The notes: generated by a model from the letters alone, not told the origin. Shown: positions 33,582 through 43,636, counted from the first letter of the stretch. The stretch is 64,000 nucleotides of DNA from Gammaproteobacteria bacterium HGW-Gammaproteobacteria-1 (GCA_002840095.1 PGZL01000005.1:248001-312000), one strand, 5' to 3'. Numbers and translations: made by a program.

Positions 33582-33947
33582 ATGATTACAGTGACTCCGG
33601 AAGCCGCCAAACAGATCCAGATGGCTGCCGCACAGGGCGGGATGGAAGGCCTGTCCCTGCGTCTGGCCGCCCGTCCCGGCGCCCACGGCGGCCTCGAATA
33701 CGGCATGGGCTTCGACAACTCCCACGACGAAGATCTCTCCTTCAACTGCGAGGGCGTCAGCGTGGTGTTCGAGCCCCAGTACGGCCCGCTGCTGAACGGC
33801 ACCACCATCGACTATGTCGAGATGGAGCCCGGCCAGTTCCACTTCATCTTCATGAATCCCAACGATACCGGCGGCGGCTGTGGCAGCGGCGGCGGTGGTG
33901 GTGGTTGCGGTTCGGGCGGCTGCGGTTCAGGCGGCTGCTCCAGCTGA
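33582..33947 (+). CDS. dsrR: DsrR, IscA-like protein with Gly/Cys-rich tail
   Basis: The 121-residue protein has the A-type scaffold fold (IscA/HesB). In Allochromatium DsrR the iron-sulfur ligands are missing and the protein acts in control of dsr expression. Here the first IscA cysteine (near residue 35) is likewise absent (RPGAHGGLEYG). After NPNDTGGG, however, comes a 20-residue tail of only Gly, Ser and Cys holding Cys100, Cys109, Cys114 and Cys119. Cys56 is the only other cysteine. The tail starts where IscA has its CxC motif. It is preceded by AAAGG and follows dsrN by 37 bases. Confidence 0.92.
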   Translation: MITVTPEAAKQIQMAAAQGGMEGLSLRLAARPGAHGGLEYGMGFDNSHDEDLSFNCEGVSVVFEPQYGPLLNGTTIDYVEMEPGQFHFIFMNPNDTGGGCGSGGGGGGCGSGGCGSGGCSS

Positions 33948-34153
33948 GGGAGCCCTGTCGAACACCGTCGGCAGCCTCCCGGCCGGGGACGGTAGCGGGC
34001 TCTGTCCGCTACAGCCCCGGCCAGGCCAGGCCAGGCCATTGTTTCGCCGGCGCTATTGGCAAACGCCCTCTCCAGGTTCATGGCTGCCGCCAGTTGGTGT
34101 AATATGGCCGGTCTATGACGCGATAAACCGGAGCCGGGACAGCGCCCCACCTT

Positions 34154-35806
34154 ATGCGTAAAGCTGAAGATATCCAGGATGCCGAACGCCTGCAGGGACT
34201 TGCAACCTGGATGCTGCCGCCCGCCCCCGACTGGCGGCGCAAGCTGGCCGCCTATCGCCGCCACCACCTGCTGCCTCCCATCCTGGGCCTGCTCCTCAGT
34301 CTCGCCCTGCTCGCGCTGACCAGCTACCTGGCCTGGCAGCAGCAAGCCTATTCCACCTGGCTGTTTGCCCTGCAACTCACCGCAGTGACTACCGCCCTCG
34401 GCTGCGGCGCCCTGTTGCTGCTGGGCATCCAACGCCAATTGGTCGATCCCTTTGCCCAGCTGCGCGACTGGGCGACGCGGGTACGCAACGGCAACGTTGC
34501 CGCCCGCCTGCCCCAGGACAGCCACGGCGAGTTCGGCGAACTGGCCTACGACCTCAACCATCTGGGCAGCTCGCTGCAGTCGCTGTCGCAGAACCTGGAG
34601 GCCGAAGTCCGGCGCCAGACCGAACACATCGCCCAGAAGACCCATTCCCTGCAGGTGCTGTACGACGTCGCCGCCAGCCTCAATGCCTCGCGCGACCTCA
34701 AGGACCTGCTCACCCGCTTTCTCTACACCATGCGCGACATCGTCAACGCCAAGGCCGGCACCGTGCGCCTGCTCATCGACGACGACCAGATGGAACTGGT
34801 GGCCAGCATCGGCCTGGACGACGAAGTGGTGGCGCATGAGCGCATCGTGCCGGTCAAACGCTGCCTGTGCGGCAATGCCGTGGACGAAGGCGAGGTGCTG
34901 TTCCAGCAGGACCTGCTCCCCTGCCAGCAGTTCGTCGGTCGCCCGCTGCTGATGCACAGCAACCTGGGCATGATTGCCGTGCCGCTGCAATACCGCGGCA
35001 AGAACCTGGGCGTGTACAACCTGTTCATCGACAAGTCCGAGTTCGAGGCACGGGACGAGGTCAAGGCGCTGTTCACCAGCATCGGCCGCCACCTCGGCAT
35101 GGCCATCGAAAAGGCCCGCCTCGACTCCGAATCCAAGCGCCTCTCCATCATGCAGGAGCGCAACACTCTGGCCCACGAACTGCACGACTCACTGGCGCAA
35201 ACCCTGGCCTCGCTGCGCTTCCAGGTGAGCATGCTGCCCTCCACCCTGAGCGAGGAAGGCACGGCGGCGGCCAGCCGCGAAATCGAGCAGATCAAGAACG
35301 GCCTCGACGAAGCCTATACCGAGCTGCGCGAACTGCTGGCCCATTTCCGCGCCCCCATCGACGCCCGCGGCCTATTGCCGGCCATCGAGGACATGGTGAG
35401 CCAGTTCCGCAAGCAGACCGGGATCCACACCTTCCTGCAGAAGGAGTGGGACTCGACCCGCCTGCCCGCCAACCTGGAGATGCAGGTGCTGCGCATCGTG
35501 CAGGAATCGCTGGCCAACATCCGCAAGCACAGCCACGCGCAGAACGTGCGTATCATGCTGCGCTGCAATGCCGAAGGCCATTACCGCGTCCTCATCGAGG
35601 ACGACGGCGTCGGCATGCGCGAACCGGCCTTCTCCGGCCACCCCGGCGAACACATCGGCCTGTCGATCATGCAGGAACGCGCCCGTTACCTGGGCGGAGA
35701 ACTACGTATCGAGAGCGAGGAAGGCGAAGGTACCCGAGTGGTACTGACCTTCCGCTATCCCGACCCGAAGCACAACAAAGAACAACAACGGTTTGCCCTC
35801 ATATAA
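34154..35806 (+). CDS. NarX-like histidine kinase with HAMP and GAF domains
   Basis: The 550-residue protein has two membrane helices (about residues 40-62 and 71-93) with almost no periplasmic loop between them, then HAMP (about 95-150). A GAF domain (about 180-325) and a HisKA_3 domain with phospho-acceptor His344 in HELHDSLAQTL follow. The ATPase domain has QESLANIRKHSHA and EDDGVGM. The GAF carries Cys237, Cys239 (CLCG) and Cys257, possible redox or metal ligands. There is no nitrate-sensor P-box. It is followed directly by its regulator. It sits 206 bases after dsrR, so control of sulfur genes is plausible but unproven. Confidence 0.92.
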   Translation: MRKAEDIQDAERLQGLATWMLPPAPDWRRKLAAYRRHHLLPPILGLLLSLALLALTSYLAWQQQAYSTWLFALQLTAVTTALGCGALLLLGIQRQLVDPFAQLRDWATRVRNGNVAARLPQDSHGEFGELAYDLNHLGSSLQSLSQNLEAEVRRQTEHIAQKTHSLQVLYDVAASLNASRDLKDLLTRFLYTMRDIVNAKAGTVRLLIDDDQMELVASIGLDDEVVAHERIVPVKRCLCGNAVDEGEVLFQQDLLPCQQFVGRPLLMHSNLGMIAVPLQYRGKNLGVYNLFIDKSEFEARDEVKALFTSIGRHLGMAIEKARLDSESKRLSIMQERNTLAHELHDSLAQTLASLRFQVSMLPSTLSEEGTAAASREIEQIKNGLDEAYTELRELLAHFRAPIDARGLLPAIEDMVSQFRKQTGIHTFLQKEWDSTRLPANLEMQVLRIVQESLANIRKHSHAQNVRIMLRCNAEGHYRVLIEDDGVGMREPAFSGHPGEHIGLSIMQERARYLGGELRIESEEGEGTRVVLTFRYPDPKHNKEQQRFALI

Positions 35807-35811
35807 CGACC

Positions 35812-36465
35812 ATGCGCGTATTGCTCGTAGACGATCACACCCTGTTCCGCAGCGGCCTCGAAACCCTGCTGGAGCGTCACAACATAGAAGTGGTCGCCGC
35901 CACCGGCGACGGCCGCGACGGCATGCGCCTCGCGCTGGAAATCCAGCCCGACATCGTCCTGCTCGACATGCGCATGCCCGACATGAACGGCCTGGAGGTG
36001 CTGCGCGCCCTGCGCGCCGCCGGCATGAAGACGCCCATCGTGATGCTGACCACCAGCAACGAGGAGCGCGATCTGGTGGAGTGCCTGCGCAACGGCGCGC
36101 AGGGTTATCTGCTCAAGGACATGGAACCGGGCGAACTGGTCAATGCCCTGCGCGACATCCAGTCCGGACGCACGGTGGTGGCCCCCGAACTGGCCGGTGT
36201 GCTGGCGCGCGTGGTGCAGGGCGAGAGTGTCGAACCGGAGCGGCAGGAAACCCCCTTCTCCGAACTCACGCCGCGCGAGCTGGAGATCCTTTGCCTGCTG
36301 GCAGAAGGCCAGAGCAACAAGGTCATTGCCCGCAATCTCGGCATCTCCGACGGCACCGTCAAACTCCACGTCAAGGCCGTGCTGCGTAAACTCAATGTCC
36401 ACTCCCGCGTCGAAGCCGCGGTCATGGCGGTGGAACAGAATCTCTGTCAGAAGGAATTAGGATGA
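35812..36465 (+). CDS. NarL/LuxR-type response regulator
   Basis: The 217-residue protein starts at ATG 35812, five bases after the kinase stop. The receiver domain has Asp52 (LLDMRMPD) as phosphorylation site, with acid pair VDDH and the lysine in YLLKD. The C-terminal LuxR HTH has LTPRELEILCLLAEGQSNKV. It is the partner of the kinase at 34154. Its stop overlaps the start of the CsiV-like gene (ATGA). Its targets are not known; the neighbouring dsr operon is an obvious candidate. Confidence 0.94.
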   Translation: MRVLLVDDHTLFRSGLETLLERHNIEVVAATGDGRDGMRLALEIQPDIVLLDMRMPDMNGLEVLRALRAAGMKTPIVMLTTSNEERDLVECLRNGAQGYLLKDMEPGELVNALRDIQSGRTVVAPELAGVLARVVQGESVEPERQETPFSELTPRELEILCLLAEGQSNKVIARNLGISDGTVKLHVKAVLRKLNVHSRVEAAVMAVEQNLCQKELG

Positions 36466-37265
36466 GACTGCTCAGGCTGTTAGTGCTGATGCTGTGCGGC
36501 ACGGCCGCGGCGCCGCTGTCGGCGGCGGATACCTGGTATGAAGTGGAGTTGATCGTCGTCGCCCAGCGCAATCCCGACGCCGGCAGTGAAATCTGGCCGG
36601 CGCATCAGCCCCTACCCGCCGGCATGGACACGGCTCTTCCCGTTCCCCTTGCGGGACAGGCCAGCACCGATCCCCGACTTGCGCCCCTGCCGCCGGAGAA
36701 CTACCGCCTGCTGGCCGAGGCGGAACGCATTGCGACCGATGCCAACTATGAGTTGCTGCTGCACACCGGCTGGCGTCAGGCCGGCCTGGCCCGTGAACAA
36801 TCGATTCCGCTGCGCCTGTATGCGGTCACGACGGATGTCGCAGCCGCGACGGAGGACACTGTCGTCGATTCCGTCGCGCCTGCCGGCGACGTCCAGGCGG
36901 CAACGGAAAATGTGCGCCCGCGCCTGGACGGCACCCTGCGCCTGATCCTTGCCCGCTACCTGCATCTGGAGACGGATCTGCAGTATCGCGCGGCCGGCGA
37001 TGCGACGCCGCCGGCAGACAACGGCTTTTTCTCCCTGTCCGACGCCGCACCGGCAGAACAGCCCGTCTACCGCATGAATGAGTCGCGCCGCATGCGCAGC
37101 CGCGAAGTGCATTACCTGGATCATCCGATGTTCGGCGTGATCGCCCTGGTCACGCCCTATGAACCGCCTGCACCGGCAATTGCCCCGGTTCCGGCGGCCA
37201 AGCCTGCGGCGGCTCCGGCCACAGCACCGGCCGGCGGCGCCACGGGTACCATCAAGCGGAATTAA
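36462..37265 (+). CDS. CsiV-like periplasmic protein
   Basis: The 267-residue protein has a Sec signal peptide (cleavage near PLSA-ADTW) and the CsiV-type start DTWYEVELIVVAQRNP with SEIWP and later ENYRLLAEAERI. CsiV in Escherichia-like and Vibrio systems binds LpoA/PBP1A and affects cell shape; relatives are common in gammaproteobacteria. The tail is Pro/Ala-rich. It is translationally coupled to the response regulator. Family assignment from motifs; function in this organism inferred. Confidence 0.75.
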   Translation: MRLLRLLVLMLCGTAAAPLSAADTWYEVELIVVAQRNPDAGSEIWPAHQPLPAGMDTALPVPLAGQASTDPRLAPLPPENYRLLAEAERIATDANYELLLHTGWRQAGLAREQSIPLRLYAVTTDVAAATEDTVVDSVAPAGDVQAATENVRPRLDGTLRLILARYLHLETDLQYRAAGDATPPADNGFFSLSDAAPAEQPVYRMNESRRMRSREVHYLDHPMFGVIALVTPYEPPAPAIAPVPAAKPAAAPATAPAGGATGTIKRN

Positions 37266-37366
37266 CGAGTTTCGAGTTTCGAGTTTCGAGTTTCGAGTCA
37301 TAAAAAAACCGACGCCCTTGCGGGTGCCGGTTTTTTTTCGAAACTCAAAACCCGAAACTCGAAACT
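37266..37366. repeat. GAGTTTC tandem/inverted repeat around a terminator (family F)
   Basis: Four to five direct copies of CGAGTTT (37266-37297) are mirrored by GAAACTC copies at 37339-37366. The whole region can fold on itself. It separates the convergent genes at 36462 and 37372. Confidence 0.8.
37302..37338. terminator. bidirectional terminator
   Basis: AAAAAAACC-GACGCCC, a TTG loop, and GGGTGCC-GGTTTTTTTT form an imperfect stem with an A run on one side and a T run on the other. It can end transcription of both convergent genes. Confidence 0.8.
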
Positions 37367-37371
37367 GATTT

Positions 37372-38124
<753 letters not shown>

Positions 38125-38138
38125 TTAATACCTGTTTG

Positions 38139-38208
38139 TCGCGGAGCCGCAGAGGCGCGGAGATATCTTCTACAGAAAAAACCTCTGTGTCTCCACGCCT
38201 CTGCGGCA
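38139..38208. repeat. palindromic intergenic repeat (family A, CGCAGAG type)
   Basis: Arms GCGGAGCCGCAGAGGCG and CGCCTCTGCGGC form an imperfect inverted repeat around about 30 bases, between hpt and mtnP. It is one of six copies in the window. Confidence 0.85.
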
Positions 38209-38220
38209 ATGATGTTTTGC

Positions 38221-38772
38221 TTACATGCCCTTGACGGCAAAGATGCCCGGAGCATTGCGCAGGTAGTCCTTGTAGTCCATGCCGTAGCCGAAGACGTATC
38301 GGTCCTCGACGACAAGTCCGACGAAATCGGCCTTGAGCCCGTTCTTGCGATCATGCTCCTTCTCCACCAGTACCGCGCTGTAAACCTCGCGGGCTCCCTG
38401 CGCGCGCAGATCGTCCAGGATGGCCTTGAGCGTGACGCCTTCGTCGAGTATGTCGTCCACCACCAGCACGACACGGTCCTGCACTGCCATGCGCGGACGT
38501 GCCAGCCAGTTCAGCGCGCCGCCGCAGGTTTCGCCGCAATAACGGGTGGCATGGACGTAGTCGATCTGCAACGGGAATGCCAGATGGGTAAGCAACTGGC
38601 CCATGGGTATCACGGCGCCGGTCATTACGCACAACACCAGCGGATTGGCCTCTTTCAGGCGTACGGTGATTTCGCCGGCCATGCGCACAATGGCGGCCTC
38701 GACCTGCTCCTGGGTATGCAGGCAGTCCGCTTCACGGTAGATCTGCTCGACATGCTCCGGTGTGACTGACAT
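38221..38772 (-). CDS. hpt: hypoxanthine-guanine phosphoribosyltransferase
   Basis: The 183-residue protein has the PRPP-binding motif VVLVVDDILDEGVTL, preceded by ALNWLARPRM, and the C-terminal YVFGYGMDYKDYLRNAPGI. It transfers ribose-5-phosphate to hypoxanthine or guanine and is cytoplasmic. It lies upstream of the methylthioinosine phosphorylase on the same strand, so both probably work in the same salvage route (hypoxanthine released by one, used by the other). Length is normal. Confidence 0.92.
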   Translation of the reverse strand: MSVTPEHVEQIYREADCLHTQEQVEAAIVRMAGEITVRLKEANPLVLCVMTGAVIPMGQLLTHLAFPLQIDYVHATRYCGETCGGALNWLARPRMAVQDRVVLVVDDILDEGVTLKAILDDLRAQGAREVYSAVLVEKEHDRKNGLKADFVGLVVEDRYVFGYGMDYKDYLRNAPGIFAVKGM

Positions 38773-38810
38773 AGCTGCTCCTGCTCGCGAATTGAAGAAT
38801 AGGGATCCGG

Positions 38811-39926
38811 TTACACAGTGCCCGCGTCCGCCGGCGGTTGCAGGCGCACTCCCTCGGGAACGTGCAAAGTCGAGGTGGGAAAGGCGATCTCGGCACCGTG
38901 CCGGCCGATGATATCGACCACCTTGAGCAGCACATCCTGCTTCACTTCATGGTACCGCACCCAGTTGGTGGTTCTGGTGAAGGTGTAGATAAAGAAATCC
39001 AGGGACGACGGGGCAAAGCTGTTGAAGTTCACGATCAGGGTCTGCGTCGCATCGATGTCCGGGTGGGCCTCGAGCATGGCGCGCACGTCGGCGATGATCG
39101 CCGCCATCCGCCCTGCATCGTCATAGCGGATGCCGATGGATTCGTAGATGCGCCGATGGCTCATGCGCGAGGGATTCTCCACCGCAATGCTGGAGAAGGT
39201 GGCGTTGGGCACATACAGCGGGCGCTTGTCGAAGGTACGGATCACGGTCAGGCGCCAGCCCACCTGCTCCACCGTGCCTTCGATATTGCGATCGGGCGAA
39301 CGGATCCAGTCGCCCACGGCGAATGGCCGGTCGAGGTAGATCATCAGGCCGCCGAAGAAATTGGCCAGCAGATCCTTGGCGGCGAAACCGACGGCAATGC
39401 CGCCGATACCGCCGAAGGCGAGTATGCCGGAGATGTTGAAGCCCAGGGTCTGCAAAGCCATCAGCGTCGCCGTGATGCCGACCGATACGCGCAGCAGCTT
39501 GCCGATGGCGTCCACGGTGGTGGTGTCCACGTTGCGGCCGGCGGCGGCGGCAGTGGCCAGGATGTCCTGCTCCATGTTGCGGATGAAACGGAACAGGAAC
39601 CAGCTGAGTGCCACAATCACGCCGAGACTGCGCACGGGTTCGGCGGCCTCGAACACCAGTACGTCGGTACGCTTGCCGAGGATATCGGCGGCGAAGGTGA
39701 TGCCCACCACCCAAATCAGCAGTGTCAACGGCTGCCGCATCGACTCGACGAAGATATGGTCCCAATGGCGGCTGGTTTGCAGCAGCTTTGCGTGCAGATG
39801 CTTCAGCAGGCGTTTCTGGAAAAAGTCCAGCAGCAGGGTGACAAACACCACGACGAACACCTGGCTCACCACGAACCAGGTGCCGTCACTGCCGCCCATG
39901 CGGCTCCAGATGCTTGCGAAGTCCAT
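38811..39926 (-). CDS. MscS-family mechanosensitive channel
   Basis: The 371-residue protein has four to five membrane helices in the first 200 residues. The pore-lining/beta segment is LGFNISGILAFGGIGGIAVGFAAKDLLANFFGGLMIYLDRP in outline, typical of MscS. The C-terminal cytoplasmic domain follows. It releases solutes on hypo-osmotic shock. The extra N-terminal helices mark it as the longer YbdG/YnaI-like class. It starts 14 bases from the nagZ stop and is probably co-transcribed with it. Confidence 0.92.
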   Translation of the reverse strand: MDFASIWSRMGGSDGTWFVVSQVFVVVFVTLLLDFFQKRLLKHLHAKLLQTSRHWDHIFVESMRQPLTLLIWVVGITFAADILGKRTDVLVFEAAEPVRSLGVIVALSWFLFRFIRNMEQDILATAAAAGRNVDTTTVDAIGKLLRVSVGITATLMALQTLGFNISGILAFGGIGGIAVGFAAKDLLANFFGGLMIYLDRPFAVGDWIRSPDRNIEGTVEQVGWRLTVIRTFDKRPLYVPNATFSSIAVENPSRMSHRRIYESIGIRYDDAGRMAAIIADVRAMLEAHPDIDATQTLIVNFNSFAPSSLDFFIYTFTRTTNWVRYHEVKQDVLLKVVDIIGRHGAEIAFPTSTLHVPEGVRLQPPADAGTV

Positions 39927-39940
39927 AGCGTCCCCCGGAT

Positions 39941-40987
39941 TCAGAAATCGAACTCCATGGTCGGGTCCTCGGCCAGCCGCTCCACCGCCGCCACCGCCTG
40001 ATGCCAGTGGGGATCGTGGTGCAACGACTCCCAGCTCACGGCATGGCGGCCGTGCATGCGCGCCAGGCGCGTGTGCAGCACCGGGTCGTGACGCGGCTTG
40101 AAGCCGTCGAGCACGGCTTCGGCACCCGCCCGGTTGTTGCAGACCAGCACCATATCACAGCCGGCATCCACCGCCGCCGCGGCGCGTGCGGCGTAGTCAC
40201 CGGCACAGGCCGCGCCTTCCATACTGAGATCGTCGCTGAAGATGACCCCCTGGAAGCCGAGGCGGCGGCGCAATACCTCGCCCAGCCAGAAGCGGGAGAA
40301 ACCGGCGGGCTGCGGATCGACCTGCGCATAGATCACGTGGGCCGGCATGATGCCGGCCAGACCATAACTTATCATGCGCTCGAACGGCACCAGATCCTCG
40401 GCATGGATATCCTCGTAGCGGCGCTCGTCCACCGGCAGAGCGACGTGCGAATCCGCTTCCACCGCACCGTGGCCGGGGAAGTGCTTGCCGGTGGCGGCCA
40501 TGCCGGCATGACGCATGCCCAGCATATAGCTGTGCGCCAGTTCGGTCACGATGTCCGCGCTGGTGTGGAAGGCGCGATCGCCGATGACGCGGCTGACGCC
40601 GCGATCCACATCCAGCACCGGTGCAAAACTGAAATCGACGCCGACTGCGCGCAACTCGCTGGCCATCACCCAGCCCGCCGCCTCGGCCAGCCTGCGGGCA
40701 CGGCGCGGATCATGGCCATGGATATCGCCGAACACCCGTGCCGGCGGCAACGGGGTAAAACCGCTGCGGAAGCGCTGCACCCGCCCGCCCTCGTGATCCA
40801 CGGCTACCAGCAGGCGCGGCTCACGCAGGGCGTGTACCTCGCGCAGCAATGCGCTCAGTTGCTCCGGCGACTCGTAGTTGCGGGTAAACAGAATCAGGCC
40901 ACCCACCAGCGGATGACGCAGTAATTCACGTTCCTCCGGCAACAGCGCGGTGCCCTGCAGGTCCAGCATTACCGGGCCTAACGACAT
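39941..40987 (-). CDS. nagZ: beta-N-acetylhexosaminidase (family 3)
   Basis: The 348-residue protein starts at ATG 40987, with GGAG seven bases before; a longer frame exists but has no ribosome site. It is a cytoplasmic glycoside hydrolase of family 3 that removes GlcNAc from recycled anhydromuropeptides. Family signatures are [26 protein letters not shown] (catalytic Asp-His dyad) and [12 protein letters not shown] (nucleophile Asp). Length matches NagZ. Confidence 0.95.
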   Translation of the reverse strand: MSLGPVMLDLQGTALLPEERELLRHPLVGGLILFTRNYESPEQLSALLREVHALREPRLLVAVDHEGGRVQRFRSGFTPLPPARVFGDIHGHDPRRARRLAEAAGWVMASELRAVGVDFSFAPVLDVDRGVSRVIGDRAFHTSADIVTELAHSYMLGMRHAGMAATGKHFPGHGAVEADSHVALPVDERRYEDIHAEDLVPFERMISYGLAGIMPAHVIYAQVDPQPAGFSRFWLGEVLRRRLGFQGVIFSDDLSMEGAACAGDYAARAAAAVDAGCDMVLVCNNRAGAEAVLDGFKPRHDPVLHTRLARMHGRHAVSWESLHHDPHWHQAVAAVERLAEDPTMEFDF

Positions 40988-41051
40988 GCGGCAAACTCCA
41001 TCAATGAAATACAGGCGGCGTGACTGCACCAAGCCGTCACGCCGTGTTGGT

Positions 41052-41504
41052 TTACAGCGGCAGATCCTTGATCACATCCACGATCACATGGGTGGAGCCG
41101 TCCATCAATACGATATCTGTGCCGACCTCCAGGCGAACGTATCCCTTCGGCAGGGGCGACAGCTGGCGATCGAGTTCCGGCGGCAGGTTGCGTCCCTCCA
41201 GCCCCGGCGGCAGCTTGCCGTTTTTCTGCACCTGCTTTTGCAGCCCGGGCGGCAGCTGTTCGCGCTTGGCCAGCCCCGGCGGCATTTGTTTTTCCTTCTT
41301 CTTGTTCTTGGACTTGTCCTGGCTGCGGGCGTGGTAGTAGTCGCGGATGCGCTGGCGATCACGATCGTTGAAGGCTACTTCAATGCGGGTATTTTCGTCC
41401 TGCACCACCACACGTCCGGAACTGCGCTCCGGATTTGCAACGCAACCGGCGGTCGTCACCAGAACGAGTGCCGCGCAGCTCACAACCAACGATCTGTATT
41501 TCAT
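41052..41504 (-). CDS. lipoprotein of unknown function with LPPGL repeats
   Basis: The 150-residue protein starts at ATG 41504. It has a lipoprotein signal peptide with Cys21 in the lipobox VTTAGC, then a basic linker (KSKNKKKEK) and three to four repeats around LPPGL ([23 protein letters not shown]). A C-terminal domain includes [18 protein letters not shown]. Such LPPGL proteins are widespread in proteobacterial envelopes, but I know no activity. It is the gene after an L,D-transpeptidase, so a cell-wall role is possible. Confidence 0.7.
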   Translation of the reverse strand: MKYRSLVVSCAALVLVTTAGCVANPERSSGRVVVQDENTRIEVAFNDRDRQRIRDYYHARSQDKSKNKKKEKQMPPGLAKREQLPPGLQKQVQKNGKLPPGLEGRNLPPELDRQLSPLPKGYVRLEVGTDIVLMDGSTHVIVDVIKDLPL

Positions 41505-42010
41505 ATTGTATTGACTCCCGATTGTTCCGCGATCAACACGCGGGTTCCGGCCGCCACCTGATCGAACAGCGCAATGATATCGGCATTGCGCATGCGGATA
41601 CAGCCGTGCGAGCCCGGCTGCCCCAGCAGCATGTCGTCCGGTGTGCCGTGGATGTATATGTAGCGGCGCATGGTATCCACCGGGCCGAGACGGTTGCGGC
41701 CGCGCTCCAGGCCCGACAACCACAGGATACGGGTCAGGATCCAGTCGCGCTCCGGCGCCGCGGCGCGCAGCTCCGGCGTGAGTATCTCGCCGGTGGGACG
41801 GCGGCCGACGAACACCGTATCCGGCACGCAGCCGGCGCCGATGCGGGCACGGATCACGTGCCAGCCGCGCGGCGTGCAGCCGCTGCCGTTCTCTTCGCCC
41901 GGGCCGTTGGCGGCGGTGGACACCGCCACGTCCATCACCACGACATCTCCGCGCAACAGGCGCAGGCGCTGCCGGGCGATGTCCACTTCAATCCACGGTT
42001 CCGCGTTCAT
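41501..42010 (-). CDS. L,D-transpeptidase (YkuD domain), no signal peptide visible
   Basis: The 169-residue protein starts at ATG 42010. The open frame extends further, but there it overlaps the CYTH gene out of family. The YkuD catalytic motif has His121 and Cys137 in YIHGTPDDMLLG and SHGCIRM. Such enzymes crosslink peptidoglycan stems. A signal peptide is not seen at this start. Its start overlaps the end of the CYTH gene by 23 bases and its end overlaps the lipoprotein start (ATGA-like), so three genes are tightly coupled. Confidence 0.85.
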   Translation of the reverse strand: MNAEPWIEVDIARQRLRLLRGDVVVMDVAVSTAANGPGEENGSGCTPRGWHVIRARIGAGCVPDTVFVGRRPTGEILTPELRAAAPERDWILTRILWLSGLERGRNRLGPVDTMRRYIYIHGTPDDMLLGQPGSHGCIRMRNADIIALFDQVAAGTRVLIAEQSGVNTI

Positions 42011-42482
42011 CCGCCGTCCAGTTCGCATAGGGGTGCCTGACCAGGCAGACATTGTAATAGCGCGCCTCGCCGGACACCTCGCGCCCGGCCCAGGGCGGCA
42101 GTTGCAGCGGCGCATCCTCGGACTCCAGTTCCACCTCGGCCACCACCAGCCCGACGTTGTCGCCCTCGAACACGTCCACCTCCCACACCCGGCCGGCGTG
42201 CGGGACGTGATAGCGCGTCTTTTCGATGAGCGGTTTTTCGCACAGCCCGTCGAGCAGCGCGACGGCATCGGCCATGGGAATCGGGTATTCGTATTCCTGG
42301 CGCGTCACGCCCAGGGTGGCGCTCTTGATGTTGAGCCGGGCCACCTCGCCCTCGATGCGCACCCGCACCGAGGCACGCTCCGAACCGGGCAGATAGCCCT
42401 GGCGATAGGCCGTCCCGGCATCGGCCGCGGCCCGCCAGCCGGTGCCGGTCACGAGAAATTTGCGCTCTATTTCTGTCGCCAT
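41988..42482 (-). CDS. CYTH-domain protein (triphosphate tunnel metalloenzyme)
   Basis: The 164-residue protein starts at ATG 42482. It opens with the EIERKF signature (residues 4-9, ExExK) that defines CYTH proteins and contains the charged tunnel strands (RVRIEGEVARLNIKS, TRQEYEYPIP, VVAEVELESEDAP). Such enzymes hydrolyse inorganic triphosphate or related substrates with a divalent metal. Its end overlaps the L,D-transpeptidase start by 23 bases. The divergent quinone-oxidoreductase gene lies 113 bases away. Confidence 0.92.
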   Translation of the reverse strand: MATEIERKFLVTGTGWRAAADAGTAYRQGYLPGSERASVRVRIEGEVARLNIKSATLGVTRQEYEYPIPMADAVALLDGLCEKPLIEKTRYHVPHAGRVWEVDVFEGDNVGLVVAEVELESEDAPLQLPPWAGREVSGEARYYNVCLVRHPYANWTADERGTVD

Positions 42483-42595
42483 CGGGAAATCCCTTAGTTG
42501 CAGGATGCGATGGTAGGGCATCCCTTGCGTATTGTGTATGCCGCGCGTCTATCCGGCTATAGTGTCCGCAGATCGACGCACACTCAGAGGACGCC

Positions 42596-43594
42596 ATGAA
42601 AGCCATCCTGATGACCGCCCCCGGCGGACCGGACGTGCTGCAATACACCGACATCCCCGTGCCGTCCCTGAGCGGCGCCCACGACATGCTGGTGCGCCTC
42701 AAGGCCGCCGGCGTCAATCCGGTGGACACCAAGCTGCGCGGCAAAGGCACCTACTACCCCGGGCAGATGCCCGCCATACTCGGCTGCGACGGCGCCGGCA
42801 TGATCGAGGCCGTCGGTCCTGCGGTCAGCCGCTTCAAACCCGGCGACGCCGTGTATTTCTGCAACGGCGGTATCGGCGGCCACCCCGGCAATTACGCAGA
42901 ATACGCCGTAGTGGACGAAGCCTGGGCCGCCGCCAAGCCTGCCGCCCTCAGCTTTGCCGAAGCGGCCGCCGCCCCCCTGGTGCTGATCACCGCCTGGGAG
43001 GCTCTGCACGACCGCGCCCGCATGCAAGCGGGACAAACCGTGCTGGTCCATGCCGGCGCCGGCGGTGTCGGCCACGTGGCGATCCAGCTGGCCTGCGCCG
43101 CGGGCTGCCAGGTGATCACCACCGTCAGCAGTGGAATAAAAGCACAATTTGTAAGAGAATTGGCCGCCGTCAGCGCCATCGACTACCGCAGCGAGGACCT
43201 GGCCGAGGCGGTGCGCGCCTGGAGCGGCGGCGACGGCGTGGACATCGCCTTCGATACCGTGGGCGGCGCGGTGTTCGAACAGAGCTTCGCCGCCGTGCGT
43301 CCCTACGGCGATTTGGTGACCCTGCTGCAACCGGATGCCGGCGTCAACTGGAAACTCGCCCGCATGCGCAACCTGCGCATCAGTCTCGAACTGATGCTCT
43401 CGCCCATGTACTACGGCTGGGACGCGGCACAGGCCCATCAGGCGGACATCCTGCGCCAGTGCGCCGCGCTGTTCGACGCCGGCAAGCTGCGCATCCACCT
43501 GAGCCATGTGCTGCCGCTGAGCCAGGCGGCTGAAGCGCACCGCCTGCTCGAACAGGGCGGCACGCAGGGAAAAATTGTCTTGACCATGGAGTGA
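42596..43594 (+). CDS. zinc-independent quinone oxidoreductase (MDR family)
   Basis: The 332-residue protein has the medium-chain dehydrogenase fold. The N-terminal GroES-like part (about 1-130) lacks the zinc cysteines; the Rossmann fold has VLVHAGAGGVGHVAIQLA. It probably reduces quinones or enals with NADPH. The start (ATG 42596) is preceded by GAGG. It is divergent from the CYTH gene and 42 bases ahead of a GGDEF gene. The physiological substrate is unknown. Confidence 0.88.
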   Translation: MKAILMTAPGGPDVLQYTDIPVPSLSGAHDMLVRLKAAGVNPVDTKLRGKGTYYPGQMPAILGCDGAGMIEAVGPAVSRFKPGDAVYFCNGGIGGHPGNYAEYAVVDEAWAAAKPAALSFAEAAAAPLVLITAWEALHDRARMQAGQTVLVHAGAGGVGHVAIQLACAAGCQVITTVSSGIKAQFVRELAAVSAIDYRSEDLAEAVRAWSGGDGVDIAFDTVGGAVFEQSFAAVRPYGDLVTLLQPDAGVNWKLARMRNLRISLELMLSPMYYGWDAAQAHQADILRQCAALFDAGKLRIHLSHVLPLSQAAEAHRLLEQGGTQGKIVLTME

Positions 43595-43636
43595 TTCGTT
43601 ACGCTGACTGGATGTCGGCAGGAAATACCGGCCTAT

